Positions 1 through 6,236 of a stretch of 6,290 bases of DNA are shown in pieces. The DNA is from UBA5499 sp002426275 (GTDB taxonomy: Bacteria > Bacillota > DTU084): assembly GCA_937888735.1 (NCBI GenBank), contig CALASN010000094.1:1-6290 (forward strand), in the 5' to 3' direction. The position numbers and the translations under genes were made by a program. Each line of letters opens with the position of its first letter. Position 1 is the first letter of the stretch. Under the pieces are notes generated by a model. It made no database searches. It had not been told where the DNA came from and saw only the letters and a program-made list of their open reading frames with translations.

Positions 1-3
1 AAG

Positions 4-9
4 TCCTCC
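4..9 (-). promoter_or_regulatory. Shine-Dalgarno of the next operon gene, whose start lies beyond the left edge
   Basis: On the minus strand GGAGGA appears four bases after the TGA stop of the DUF4420 gene, and only three bases remain before the window ends. Its strength and position indicate that another gene of the same operon starts within about 10 bases outside the window. No terminator-like hairpin separates it from the upstream gene. In cassettes of this family the next gene is often an AIPR protein or a DNA methyltransferase; that identity is inferred and not seen. Confidence 0.65.
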
Positions 10-13
10 AATA

Positions 14-1057
14 TCATGCAGTTGCCTCCTTTGCGTGCAGTTTTGCAGTCTGCCAGAATTGTTGATCGCTGATTTTGTAGTTGGCGCAGGCGCTTATCTC
101 CAGGGAATAAGATATATCTCCCAGTCCATTCGGCAAGTCCTCGCTCAAAATGCGGGGAAACCCTTCCTTTACAGTGAAGAAAGCATGCTCCTTGACAATA
201 TATCTTGCAGCATAGCTGTCTATGTAAGGACTCCCCAATCCGCACCCGAATATTTTGTCCCTAAATAAGCTGGATGCAGTTTCGTCGCTTCCGACACAGT
301 TTTCAATGCCTTTCACAATATCCCCCAGAGTTTCTCCAGAAGAATCATTAGGCTGGACCGCTATAAAGCACAAGGCGAGAGTGCCTCCGGCAAGCCGGTC
401 ATTAAGCTGCATTTCATTGCTGATATAGGCTTTGTACGGCATTTTGGCCGCCGTAGTTTTAACTTCAATGCTCATATTGTTGAGAGAATAGTCAAACACC
501 TCATGGTACGGCCCTTTCCAGCAGGCAATAGCCTGCAGGCCCACACCATTCAAAAGCATGCCGCGCAGCAACCATAACTCGCCAAACAAGCCCAGCTGCT
601 CTTCTCTTGTCAGCTTGATGCTGTCGCGCAGAGAGAAAAAACGTCTCCAGCGCTCCAGCGCTGAAGAAAGCTTTTCGCGCAGATTTGCTCTATTAGCAGC
701 TTCCAGGCAGGAGCACAAATCATCGCAAACCGCCAAATACACCTCGTCGGCGCTTCCCTCGCGCTGCTCAATGCGCACAAAGCATCCGTCCATTCCTGAA
801 TTGTCAAAGCCGGAAAACTCAATAGAAATTCCTTTCCAGGCTGGATATTTGTGCCCTTTTGAGGCATCTTCGGGATTGCACTGAAAATATAGAATATGTC
901 TCCCATCTATTTTCCTGACAGCGAAAACAGCCAAAATTTCCTGGCTCAGCTTCATTTGGCGCGATAAAAGGGGATCTTTCCCCGTCCAATTCTTTGAGCG
1001 GTATTCCTGATCCAGCGCAGAAAAAATTTCATGAGCCTGCATCACATTTTTACTCAT
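14..1057 (-). CDS. DUF4420 / PD-(D/E)XK motif nuclease-like protein of a Z1-GHKL defence operon
   Basis: This complete 347-aa protein is probably the nuclease of the system, acting on DNA in the cytoplasm. No signal peptide or membrane segment is visible. The PD-(D/E)XK-like signature is in the middle: an EEQLGLFGELWLL helix with Glu160 (about residues 152-164), then a W-x-GP / H-x-x-F-D segment with Asp189, then the strand SIEVKTT with Glu198 and Lys200. This arrangement is typical of the DUF4420 family, annotated as 'PD-(D/E)XK motif protein'. The N-terminal 140 residues and C-terminal 130 residues have no motif I can name. The ATG overlaps the stop of the Z1 gene (ATGA), so the two are probably translationally coupled, and AGGAGG lies 10 bases upstream. 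Family assignment is from motifs and context; cutting activity and specificity are inferred. In the Mza nomenclature this position is probably mzaD, but I am not certain of the lettering. Confidence 0.88.
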   Translation of the reverse strand: MSKNVMQAHEIFSALDQEYRSKNWTGKDPLLSRQMKLSQEILAVFAVRKIDGRHILYFQCNPEDASKGHKYPAWKGISIEFSGFDNSGMDGCFVRIEQREGSADEVYLAVCDDLCSCLEAANRANLREKLSSALERWRRFFSLRDSIKLTREEQLGLFGELWLLRGMLLNGVGLQAIACWKGPYHEVFDYSLNNMSIEVKTTAAKMPYKAYISNEMQLNDRLAGGTLALCFIAVQPNDSSGETLGDIVKGIENCVGSDETASSLFRDKIFGCGLGSPYIDSYAARYIVKEHAFFTVKEGFPRILSEDLPNGLGDISYSLEISACANYKISDQQFWQTAKLHAKEATA

Positions 1058-3912
1058 TCCAGCGCGTCCTCCTCTTCCAAAGCGCGGAAGACATTGTTGC
1101 CCATATATGAAACAGGAGTCGATTCATGGCTTGGCGGAAACACCAAGCCAATGCCAATGGGCACAATATCTTCCGGCAGGCTGGAGAATACGCTGTCTGC
1201 TTTTTCAATGGGGTATATCAGCATAAGCCCATGGTGGGGCTGACTGCCTCTCAATTCGCGCCGAATATATGCAGCAGCTTCCCAATCAGCCCCAAGGCTG
1301 TCTTTTATTATCTTGGAGCGCTTTCCTTTTGCGCTGGATGCCTTGGTTCTCAGCTCAGCAACCCTATCGATCTGGGCATCATCAAAATCAATATATTCGT
1401 GATCCTGCGAAAGCAGGCGGCCAAACGCTTTGGCACCCCTTTTCTCGCCTTTGGCTCTTTTAACCCCTCGTTCTATCGGGAGACCTCCAATTTCAAACGC
1501 CTTTCCTGTCTGCTGCCCGCTGTCCCCAGCATTAATCAAGCAAACCGTCCAGTCAGTCAAACCGCCTTTAGCCATCTGTTTGCTGATATACTCCCTCAGG
1601 CGGGAGCTGTTTGCCCGCGGAGCGTTGCGGGCAGTTTTATATTCGGATAAAAAGCTGCAAATGCTGAAGCCGTCAACATGCTCCCAGAAATAGTGCTTGG
1701 GCATGCTCGCGGCTTGAGCATATTTGCGCGGGCGCTTTTTGAGAAGATAATCCTCGTCGGGCGCGCCAAGCTGCCTGATGAAGTGGTCCACTGCGCTCTG
1801 ATTGTCGCGGAAAAAATCCTCGTCATCAAGCTCGAACTTGGTAGTCTCGCTCACAATATTGCTGTAATCATCCTGCATTTCATAGGCGGCCTGCATTTTG
1901 TTTTTGGCGGCAATGTACAGCTCGGAATGCGTTCGAACTTTCAGTCCGTACTCTTTGGGCAAAGCCCCCCGCTGGTCCATGTCGAACAGCTCGCTGCGCA
2001 ACTCTTCTGTTGCCACAGCAATATGCCCGAACCACTCAGCCAGAGTCGGCGTTGTATAAAGCCTGCAGACATCAAGATATCCAGGCCTGTATCCAAACCA
2101 TCTTCCCATTTGCATCAAAGTATCATAAAAAGACGATGCTCGAAGGAAATAGCTTGTGGATAGCCCCTCCAGCGTCAGTCCCCGGGAGAGCTTGTCTCCT
2201 CCAACAGCTATTACGATTCTCCCTTCAGGATAATCTTTATATTTCAGTTCGTCATCGCTGATGCCATTAACCGCAAGCACTTCGAGCTTTTGCAGGACAT
2301 GACCTATGCCTTCAAACACGGCTGGCCACTCAGGCATTTCGCATTCACCAGCCAAATCAAAAAAGCTTTGGCGCATATGCAATGAAGTTTCAGCAAAATC
2401 CTCCTCCCACAGCAATTCGAGCCTGGCTGCAAAAGAAGAAGATTCTTTTGGGTCCTCATATCTCAAGCGGTTTTTTATATCATTTATTTTTCCAGCTACC
2501 AGATCCTTGATTTCAAAATGAATATCTGTATAGCGCGCAGCATGAATCAGCATAGACATGTGGTCATTCTTTTGACCGCGGAAAAAACGTATTGATGATG
2601 CGATAAGAAAAGCTCCAATCGCTTCAACAAGCGTGTCAGGCAATTTTTCCGGCACGTGGCCCTTTTTGGCTTTTGCAGGCACAAACAGCGGATCGTACTG
2701 AACCTCTCTAATCAAGCGCATCCTCTCTCCATCATCGCGGTTAAGCCCGAAGAATTCTGCCGGTCCGATATAGTTGGAAGGCTTGGGCAGACAGAGAATG
2801 AAATCTTTCGGGAACAGCTCGCTGCCATATTCCTCTGTTCCTGCTTCATCATGAATAAAAATATTTGCGTATGGAGTAGCTGTATATCCCACATACGCTT
2901 TGTTGGAAAACAAGGTGTAAATCCTTCTGATTTCCGCATTTACCCGCGATGGCTCGTAATCAGGCAGAATATTGCCATTCTCATCGCTTATTGCTTTTGT
3001 ATTCACGGATGCCTGGTCGGCCTCGTCATCTATCATCAGCATCGGGATATTTGCGATTATTGCTTTTCCTTGCTTCAGCAAATGGGCTTTGGTCAAATTC
3101 CCGGTTCTAAAAAATTGATATAGATTCTTGAGAACAGTGGCATTCTTTTTAACAATAAAAACGGATGGCCTTCCTTCCAAATCCTCTATTTTATTCGCAC
3201 GCGCCTTATTGAAATCGCCTTTTGGATCTCGGGTTGTATAAGTGCGGAGTTTCAGTTCAGATGGATAGCTCAGCTCGCCAACGCCAATCAGTTTGCCTAC
3301 CATGCCATTTTTCAGAAGAACGTCAATGCTCGTTTCAAAACCAAGAACTTCCTCATCCAATCTTGTCTGCGTCTGAATGCGCAGGCTGTCATGCATGCCT
3401 GCCAGAACAATTATCAACTGGAATCCAGCATCCAATGCTTTATTGATTAAGCCCGTATAATGAGCAGTTTTTCCGGATTGAACATATCCAAGCACAAGAC
3501 CGCGCCTGTCGCAAAGCAGCGTATTTCTTTTCGGGTCATCTACCGCATCAAGAATTTTATCAGTGGTCTTGTCAATGCTGTCAATAATTGCAGGGCTCCA
3601 ATTTTTAACTTTCCCGAGGTATCTTGCCCAGCGGCTCCAATGGCCGAGCATATTATCATTTTTTTGCTCTGACCACCATTTGTCTTTCGTCTTTTGATCT
3701 TCTCCTTGGAGCATCAAATAGTCCGAAACTTCCTGCGTAATGGATAATTTGAGATGCTCTTTAAGCCATTCCATGTCAATTTCTGATCCGCCCGGCAAAC
3801 TATTTTCAACAAATTCAACAGTTTTGGCAACCGCCTCTTCAAAAGCGTTCTCTTTTTCCTTCATAGACCAGCAATACTCAACCGCTATCCTGGCTATTGC
3901 ATCTCTTTCCAT
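1054..3912 (-). CDS. Z1 domain-containing superfamily 2 helicase-like ATPase
   Basis: This complete 952-aa protein is predicted to use ATP to translocate on or remodel DNA within the defence complex. Helicase motifs appear in order: Walker A GYVQSGKT (residues 142-149, Lys148), motif II DDEAD (295-299), the motif III-like GYTATP (342-347), then the Z1 region with GGDKLSRG (571-578) and QMGRWFGYR (601-609), where Arg604 is a probable arginine finger or motif VI residue. All key ATPase residues are intact. Residues 1-130 are a helical N-terminal region. The last 330 or so residues carry no motif I recognise, apart from a basic stretch near 815-830 rich in Lys and Arg. The gene starts 15 bases after the GHKL ATPase stop with AAGGGGG seven bases before its ATG, and its stop overlaps the next start. 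Z1 proteins next to GHKL ATPases and DUF4420 proteins belong to known restriction-like defence cassettes. The helicase mechanism is inferred from family. Confidence 0.93.
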   Translation of the reverse strand: MERDAIARIAVEYCWSMKEKENAFEEAVAKTVEFVENSLPGGSEIDMEWLKEHLKLSITQEVSDYLMLQGEDQKTKDKWWSEQKNDNMLGHWSRWARYLGKVKNWSPAIIDSIDKTTDKILDAVDDPKRNTLLCDRRGLVLGYVQSGKTAHYTGLINKALDAGFQLIIVLAGMHDSLRIQTQTRLDEEVLGFETSIDVLLKNGMVGKLIGVGELSYPSELKLRTYTTRDPKGDFNKARANKIEDLEGRPSVFIVKKNATVLKNLYQFFRTGNLTKAHLLKQGKAIIANIPMLMIDDEADQASVNTKAISDENGNILPDYEPSRVNAEIRRIYTLFSNKAYVGYTATPYANIFIHDEAGTEEYGSELFPKDFILCLPKPSNYIGPAEFFGLNRDDGERMRLIREVQYDPLFVPAKAKKGHVPEKLPDTLVEAIGAFLIASSIRFFRGQKNDHMSMLIHAARYTDIHFEIKDLVAGKINDIKNRLRYEDPKESSSFAARLELLWEEDFAETSLHMRQSFFDLAGECEMPEWPAVFEGIGHVLQKLEVLAVNGISDDELKYKDYPEGRIVIAVGGDKLSRGLTLEGLSTSYFLRASSFYDTLMQMGRWFGYRPGYLDVCRLYTTPTLAEWFGHIAVATEELRSELFDMDQRGALPKEYGLKVRTHSELYIAAKNKMQAAYEMQDDYSNIVSETTKFELDDEDFFRDNQSAVDHFIRQLGAPDEDYLLKKRPRKYAQAASMPKHYFWEHVDGFSICSFLSEYKTARNAPRANSSRLREYISKQMAKGGLTDWTVCLINAGDSGQQTGKAFEIGGLPIERGVKRAKGEKRGAKAFGRLLSQDHEYIDFDDAQIDRVAELRTKASSAKGKRSKIIKDSLGADWEAAAYIRRELRGSQPHHGLMLIYPIEKADSVFSSLPEDIVPIGIGLVFPPSHESTPVSYMGNNVFRALEEEDALE
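1068..1073 (-). promoter_or_regulatory. Shine-Dalgarno for the DUF4420 gene, inside the Z1 reading frame
   Basis: AGGAGG on the minus strand lies 10 bases upstream of the ATG at 1057, within the last codons of the Z1 gene. Together with the ATGA stop-start overlap it supports this start and coupled translation of the two proteins. Confidence 0.7.
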
Positions 3913-3919
3913 AAAGTTT

Positions 3920-3926
3920 CCCCCTT
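3920..3926 (-). promoter_or_regulatory. Shine-Dalgarno for the Z1 gene
   Basis: AAGGGGG sits in the 15-base gap between the ATPase stop (TGA, followed in frame by TAA) and the Z1 ATG at 3912, with a seven-base spacer. It fixes the Z1 start. The gap leaves no room for a terminator, so the genes are co-transcribed. Confidence 0.75.
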
Positions 3927-3927
3927 A

Positions 3928-5382
3928 TCAAAGCTGCAGCTTGTTTTCAATAGCTTCAGCCATTCCCTCGTAGATGCTGATTTGCAGCACCTTTCTCAGA
4001 GCCTCGCATTTGCTGTAGCCTGCATTGATCAAGTCGCTGCAAAAGCTTGCAGCACTGTCTATCAACTCATTTTCTTGGTTCGCCTCGCCAGAAACAGGTC
4101 CTGTCAGAGATGCGTTCATGGGTGCAAAGCCTTCAACAAGGCTTAAAAATGTATTGAGCTTCTTTTCTGCATCAGCGTTTAATTGGGCTTTCGCATCCTT
4201 CAGCAGGGCATGGCTGCGATTTATTCGGAAAAATGTTCTTCCTCGAATTGATGCCTGCTCCCATATTGCATCATTGTCTTCCGCCTTGCTCTGCTGATTG
4301 ATAGCAGCTCCTCTATAGTAATAGACCTTGCGCGAGGCCTCTTGAGCTGTTCTTGCAATCCTCCTTATTCCTTCCCGCAAGGTGGAGGGAGGAGCCGCCG
4401 ATGATTTTTTCACGTCAATTTTCCATTCAAAATCCATATCGCCAGTCAAATCCAATTGGATTCTGGCAAGCTGGCCCGGCTCATTCTTCCGCAGCATTTT
4501 AAACCATGTGCCAGGGACAATCAAGCGTTTGTTCCTATAAACATAAAAGCCCTGCTGCTCAAGCCATCCACCGGGACCTCCGGCTTCATCGTATTCTTTA
4601 ACCGACAATTTTGAATGATGCGGCAAAATAAATGCATGCGCACGAATACTTTCTCCATTGCATTCTAAAAATTCTTCTCTGAACTCCTGGGTTGCAAGCC
4701 AGTTCCGCATGAATGGATCCCATGGCTCAATTTTTTTCCCATTTATAAAAATGGCTATTGCTTGAACTCCTGACAAAAACCTGTGGAAGACCATGGACAA
4801 ATGCTTTTCCATATCGGCAATCCGCTGCCAAAAACGCCCAATTGCTTGATCACTGTAGTTTTCCGTAATGAGCCTGTCCAATTTTTCCAAAACTACAATC
4901 GTTCCCTGCTCGCAATTGCCAAACCTGCTTAAGGCGTCCTTCCAATCAGGTGTTGAACTCCCATCAAACAATTCCCATCTGTTTGTTTCAGCAATCTTGT
5001 CGATGTCCCATACTCTCATGCACATTGCATTTGATCCCAAGAGCTTGCTTCCAACAGTCAGACGCTTGCATAATGAAAAAGCGGCCGTTTTCATTCCTAT
5101 GCCAAAACGGCCCAAATCATCATGGCTTCTTGGATCAACCGGATTTTTTGAGCCAATTTTCATTGCCTGGTGCAATTGAGCTTCGTTCATTCCATATCCG
5201 TTGTCGCGCACGCTTATGTAATTCAATTCTTTATTCCATTTGACATCAATATTTATTTCTGTTGCTTTAGCCGTGATGCTGTTGTCAATAATGTCAGCAA
5301 GCGCCGTCTCCAGCGTATAGCCTACTGAGCGCAGCGACAATACAAGTGGTGCAGCATCAGGAATTGCAAGTTTCGGATTCAT
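3928..5382 (-). CDS. MutL/MORC-like GHKL ATPase of a Z1 defence operon
   Basis: This complete 484-aa cytoplasmic ATPase is the first gene of the operon. The Bergerat (GHKL) fold is clear in the first 110 residues: N-box ALADIIDNS with Asp30 and Asn34, G1 box DNGYGM (Asp60, Gly62, Gly64) and G2 box GRFGIGMK (91-98). The N-box has Asp30 where MutL has its catalytic glutamate. A second region around 318-328 (FEWKIDVKKSS) carries Lys325/Lys326, where MutL/MORC-type proteins have an S5-fold lysine that contacts the nucleotide. The C-terminal 130 or so residues are helical and charged, without a recognised domain. Such proteins are thought to work as ATP-gated dimeric DNA clamps. The lack of a MutL C-terminal endonuclease domain and the Z1/DUF4420 neighbours argue for defence rather than mismatch repair. 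The start is supported by GAGGG five bases upstream. In Mza terms this is probably the MutL-like component; I leave the symbol empty. Confidence 0.92.
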   Translation of the reverse strand: MNPKLAIPDAAPLVLSLRSVGYTLETALADIIDNSITAKATEINIDVKWNKELNYISVRDNGYGMNEAQLHQAMKIGSKNPVDPRSHDDLGRFGIGMKTAAFSLCKRLTVGSKLLGSNAMCMRVWDIDKIAETNRWELFDGSSTPDWKDALSRFGNCEQGTIVVLEKLDRLITENYSDQAIGRFWQRIADMEKHLSMVFHRFLSGVQAIAIFINGKKIEPWDPFMRNWLATQEFREEFLECNGESIRAHAFILPHHSKLSVKEYDEAGGPGGWLEQQGFYVYRNKRLIVPGTWFKMLRKNEPGQLARIQLDLTGDMDFEWKIDVKKSSAAPPSTLREGIRRIARTAQEASRKVYYYRGAAINQQSKAEDNDAIWEQASIRGRTFFRINRSHALLKDAKAQLNADAEKKLNTFLSLVEGFAPMNASLTGPVSGEANQENELIDSAASFCSDLINAGYSKCEALRKVLQISIYEGMAEAIENKLQL

Positions 5383-5387
5383 ATTAT

Positions 5388-5392
5388 CCCTC
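5388..5392 (-). promoter_or_regulatory. Shine-Dalgarno for the GHKL ATPase gene
   Basis: GAGGG on the minus strand with a five-base spacer (ATAAT) to the ATG at 5382. It confirms the start of the first operon gene. Confidence 0.7.
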
Positions 5393-5449
5393 GCGGCTTT
5401 TTATTTCAAAGACTGTAGTTAATTTCCATACGCTTTTGCGTTGCAAGAC

Positions 5450-5489
5450 TGAAAACTTAGCAAATGGCGCCAACCAACAATGAAAACTT
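5450..5489. repeat. Two 9-bp direct repeats 31 bp apart in the operon leader
   Basis: TGAAAACTT occurs at 5450-5458 and again at 5481-5489, same orientation. The 31-bp offset is about three DNA helical turns, so a regulator could bind both copies on one face. The palindrome TGGCGCCA lies between them. The function is inferred; 9-bp repeats in AT-rich DNA can also arise by chance. Confidence 0.4.
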
Positions 5490-5502
5490 TTTTGGTAAAA
5501 TT

Positions 5503-5520
5503 TATTTATACTCATAAATA
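5503..5520. repeat. AT-rich dyad (7-bp arms) at the candidate transcription start
   Basis: The + strand reads TATTTAT, four bases (actc), then ATAAATA: perfect 7-bp arms. The dyad touches the candidate -10 box at 5520-5525 and covers the expected start of transcription, where a repressor operator would sit. No regulator gene is in the operon part seen here; the excisionase-like protein next door is one candidate binder. The arms are all A and T, so chance is possible. Confidence 0.4.
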
Positions 5521-5548
5521 CTATACCATCCCATTTATTGCATTTCCA
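5520..5548 (-). promoter_or_regulatory. Candidate promoter of the defence operon
   Basis: On the minus strand, TGGAAA (4 of 6 to the -35 consensus, 5543-5548) and TATAGT (5 of 6 to the -10 consensus, 5520-5525) are separated by 17 bases, and TGG just before the -10 gives an extended -10. It lies between the upstream terminator and the first operon gene, which is where a promoter is required. The start point would be near 5513. AT-rich DNA produces such matches easily, so this is tentative. Confidence 0.4.
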
Positions 5549-5638
5549 CAACTATTTATGTTATATTATTGTTTTAACTGCCATTGAGTTGCTTGAAATA
5601 TTCTTTAAACCACGCACTCCACATGGCTTGATTTATAT

Positions 5639-5674
5639 AAAAAAGAGAACATAAGCGCTAAACCTATGTCCTCT
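5639..5674 (-). terminator. Rho-independent terminator of the excisionase-like gene
   Basis: Read on the minus strand, a 10-bp stem (AGAGGACATA with TATGTTCTCT, one G-U pair) encloses an 11-base loop and runs directly into a T tract at 5643-5639. It begins 23 bases after the stop codon at 5698. The T tract lies on one side only, so it acts on minus-strand transcription. It insulates the defence operon from transcription of the small gene. Confidence 0.85.
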
Positions 5675-5697
5675 TGTCCATTCATTTTTATTCACTA

Positions 5698-5946
5698 CTA
5701 AACCTGTACTTTAATCTCCTGTCGGTATTGGGCGTAATGGTCGCTTAACACATACTCGATAACCCATACTTTAGGTATCCTGTAAGCACTGCGGATAAAA
5801 AAGTACTTTATATGTTTTCCATGCAAAATCTTTCGTGCCGTGGTCTCTCCAATGCCGCCCAACATAGCTCTGAATTCATCCAGAGTAACGACATCGGGAT
5901 ACGGCTCAAAAAGCTGCTCGTAATATTCTTGATTTTTCACAGTCAT
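5698..5946 (-). CDS. Small excisionase-like winged-helix DNA-binding protein
   Basis: With this start the protein has 82 aa. Residues 17-45 (PDVVTLDEFRAMLGGIG and the following ETTARKILHGK) form a MerR/excisionase-type helix-turn-helix, residues 46-58 form a wing ending RSAYRIPK, and residues 59-68 form a last helix (VWVIEYVLS). This PDVVT...LGG...YRIPK...YVL pattern is typical of the short excisionase-like proteins encoded beside tyrosine integrases in clostridial mobile elements. Its place 290 bases from a tRNA attachment site fits that role; it would bind repeats near the site and favour excision. I chose the ATG at 5946 because AGGAG lies just upstream, though the three-base spacer is short. 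A GTG at 6009 would give 103 aa but lacks a Shine-Dalgarno, and the GTG at 5940 would have a better spacer of nine. No integrase adjoins it, so it could instead act as a local repressor. Family is fairly sure; role is inferred. Confidence 0.75.
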   Translation of the reverse strand: MTVKNQEYYEQLFEPYPDVVTLDEFRAMLGGIGETTARKILHGKHIKYFFIRSAYRIPKVWVIEYVLSDHYAQYRQEIKVQV

Positions 5947-5949
5947 CAG

Positions 5950-5954
5950 CTCCT
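5950..5954 (-). promoter_or_regulatory. Shine-Dalgarno that decides the excisionase-like start
   Basis: AGGAG on the minus strand lies three bases before the ATG at 5946 and nine bases before the GTG at 5940. It is the only good ribosome-binding sequence near this gene and argues against the longer GTG start at 6009. Confidence 0.5.
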
Positions 5955-6040
5955 GAAAATATTTGTCAATGGTAGGATGACTGTTACAATATTGATTTTT
6001 GATTACCACACGTTCGATGTTCTGACGGCAAACGGTCCGG

Positions 6041-6075
6041 ATATCCCTCCAGCATATCCCTCCAATATCCCTCCA
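6041..6075. repeat. Three copies of an 11-bp repeat between the excisionase-like gene and the att site
   Basis: ATATCCCTCCA occurs exactly at 6041-6051, 6054-6064 and 6065-6075, the first two separated by GC and the last two directly adjacent. The copies lie upstream of the excisionase-like gene and about 160 bp inside the tRNA-derived att sequence. Arm-type integrase sites and excisionase sites take this form in tyrosine-recombinase elements, so protein binding during excision or autoregulation is the favoured reading. On the minus strand each copy contains GGAGGG, but no start codon makes a gene of it. Confidence 0.7.
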
Positions 6076-6189
6076 ACGTCCAAAATTGATGTCAAAATCG
6101 CTCTTTTGAGAGAGCCTTGGAGTGACGTGGGTTTTCGGGTTTTAAGTGCCGCAAACCCGCATTATACAAGATTTTTGGGGGTCTGAGGA

Positions 6190-6227
6190 TTCCGGTAGAG
6201 TACGTTGCATTCCCGATGCTTCCGGTA
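6190..6227. repeat. 8-bp direct repeat TTCCGGTA beside the att site
   Basis: TTCCGGTA is present at 6190-6197 and 6220-6227, a 30-bp offset, ending 9 bases before the tRNA-derived segment. Between the copies is a small inverted repeat, GCAT-TCCCG-ATGC (6207-6219). Both lie on the island side of the crossover and could be recombinase-binding sequences. This is short enough to be chance. Confidence 0.35.
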
Positions 6228-6236
6228 ATATCGAGG

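Larger units (their letters stand above)
5383..5697. other. Non-coding leader between the excisionase-like gene and the defence operon
   Basis: This 315-base AT-rich stretch contains no convincing gene. From right to left it holds the terminator of the excisionase-like gene, a candidate promoter, an AT-rich dyad, two 9-bp direct repeats flanking the palindrome TGGCGCCA (5465-5472), and the small perfect inverted repeat ACGC-TTTT-GCGT (5430-5441). If the candidate promoter is used, the operon mRNA would have an untranslated leader of roughly 130 bases, unusually long for a defence operon and with room for regulator binding or RNA folding. Confidence 0.6.

Noticed and set aside
1126..3123. Plus-strand frames of 155-174 aa (1126-1650, 1678-2163, 2656-3123)
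   Set aside because: All lie antisense within the Z1 gene, whose motifs are intact throughout. They have no family signature and are shadow frames.
3928..5382. Reading the GHKL protein as a mismatch-repair MutL
   Set aside because: It lacks the MutL C-terminal dimerisation/endonuclease region, carries the DIIDNS N-box variant, and sits in an operon with Z1 and DUF4420 genes, so a defence role fits better.
5574..5624. 16-codon minus-strand micro-ORF beginning MWSAWFKEYF
   Set aside because: It has an ATG and a stop but no Shine-Dalgarno, it lies upstream of the candidate promoter and it is too short to judge. Nothing but its composition suggests coding.
6041..6075. The 11-bp repeats as a CRISPR array or as ribosome-binding sites
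   Set aside because: The copies are only 11 bp with spacers of 2 and 0 bp, unlike CRISPR. On the minus strand GGAGGG resembles a Shine-Dalgarno, but no start codon at proper spacing opens a credible frame.
5812..6186. 124-aa plus-strand reading frame
   Set aside because: It overlaps the excisionase-like gene antisense for much of its length and runs through the 11-bp repeats. It has no recognisable domain and no Shine-Dalgarno.
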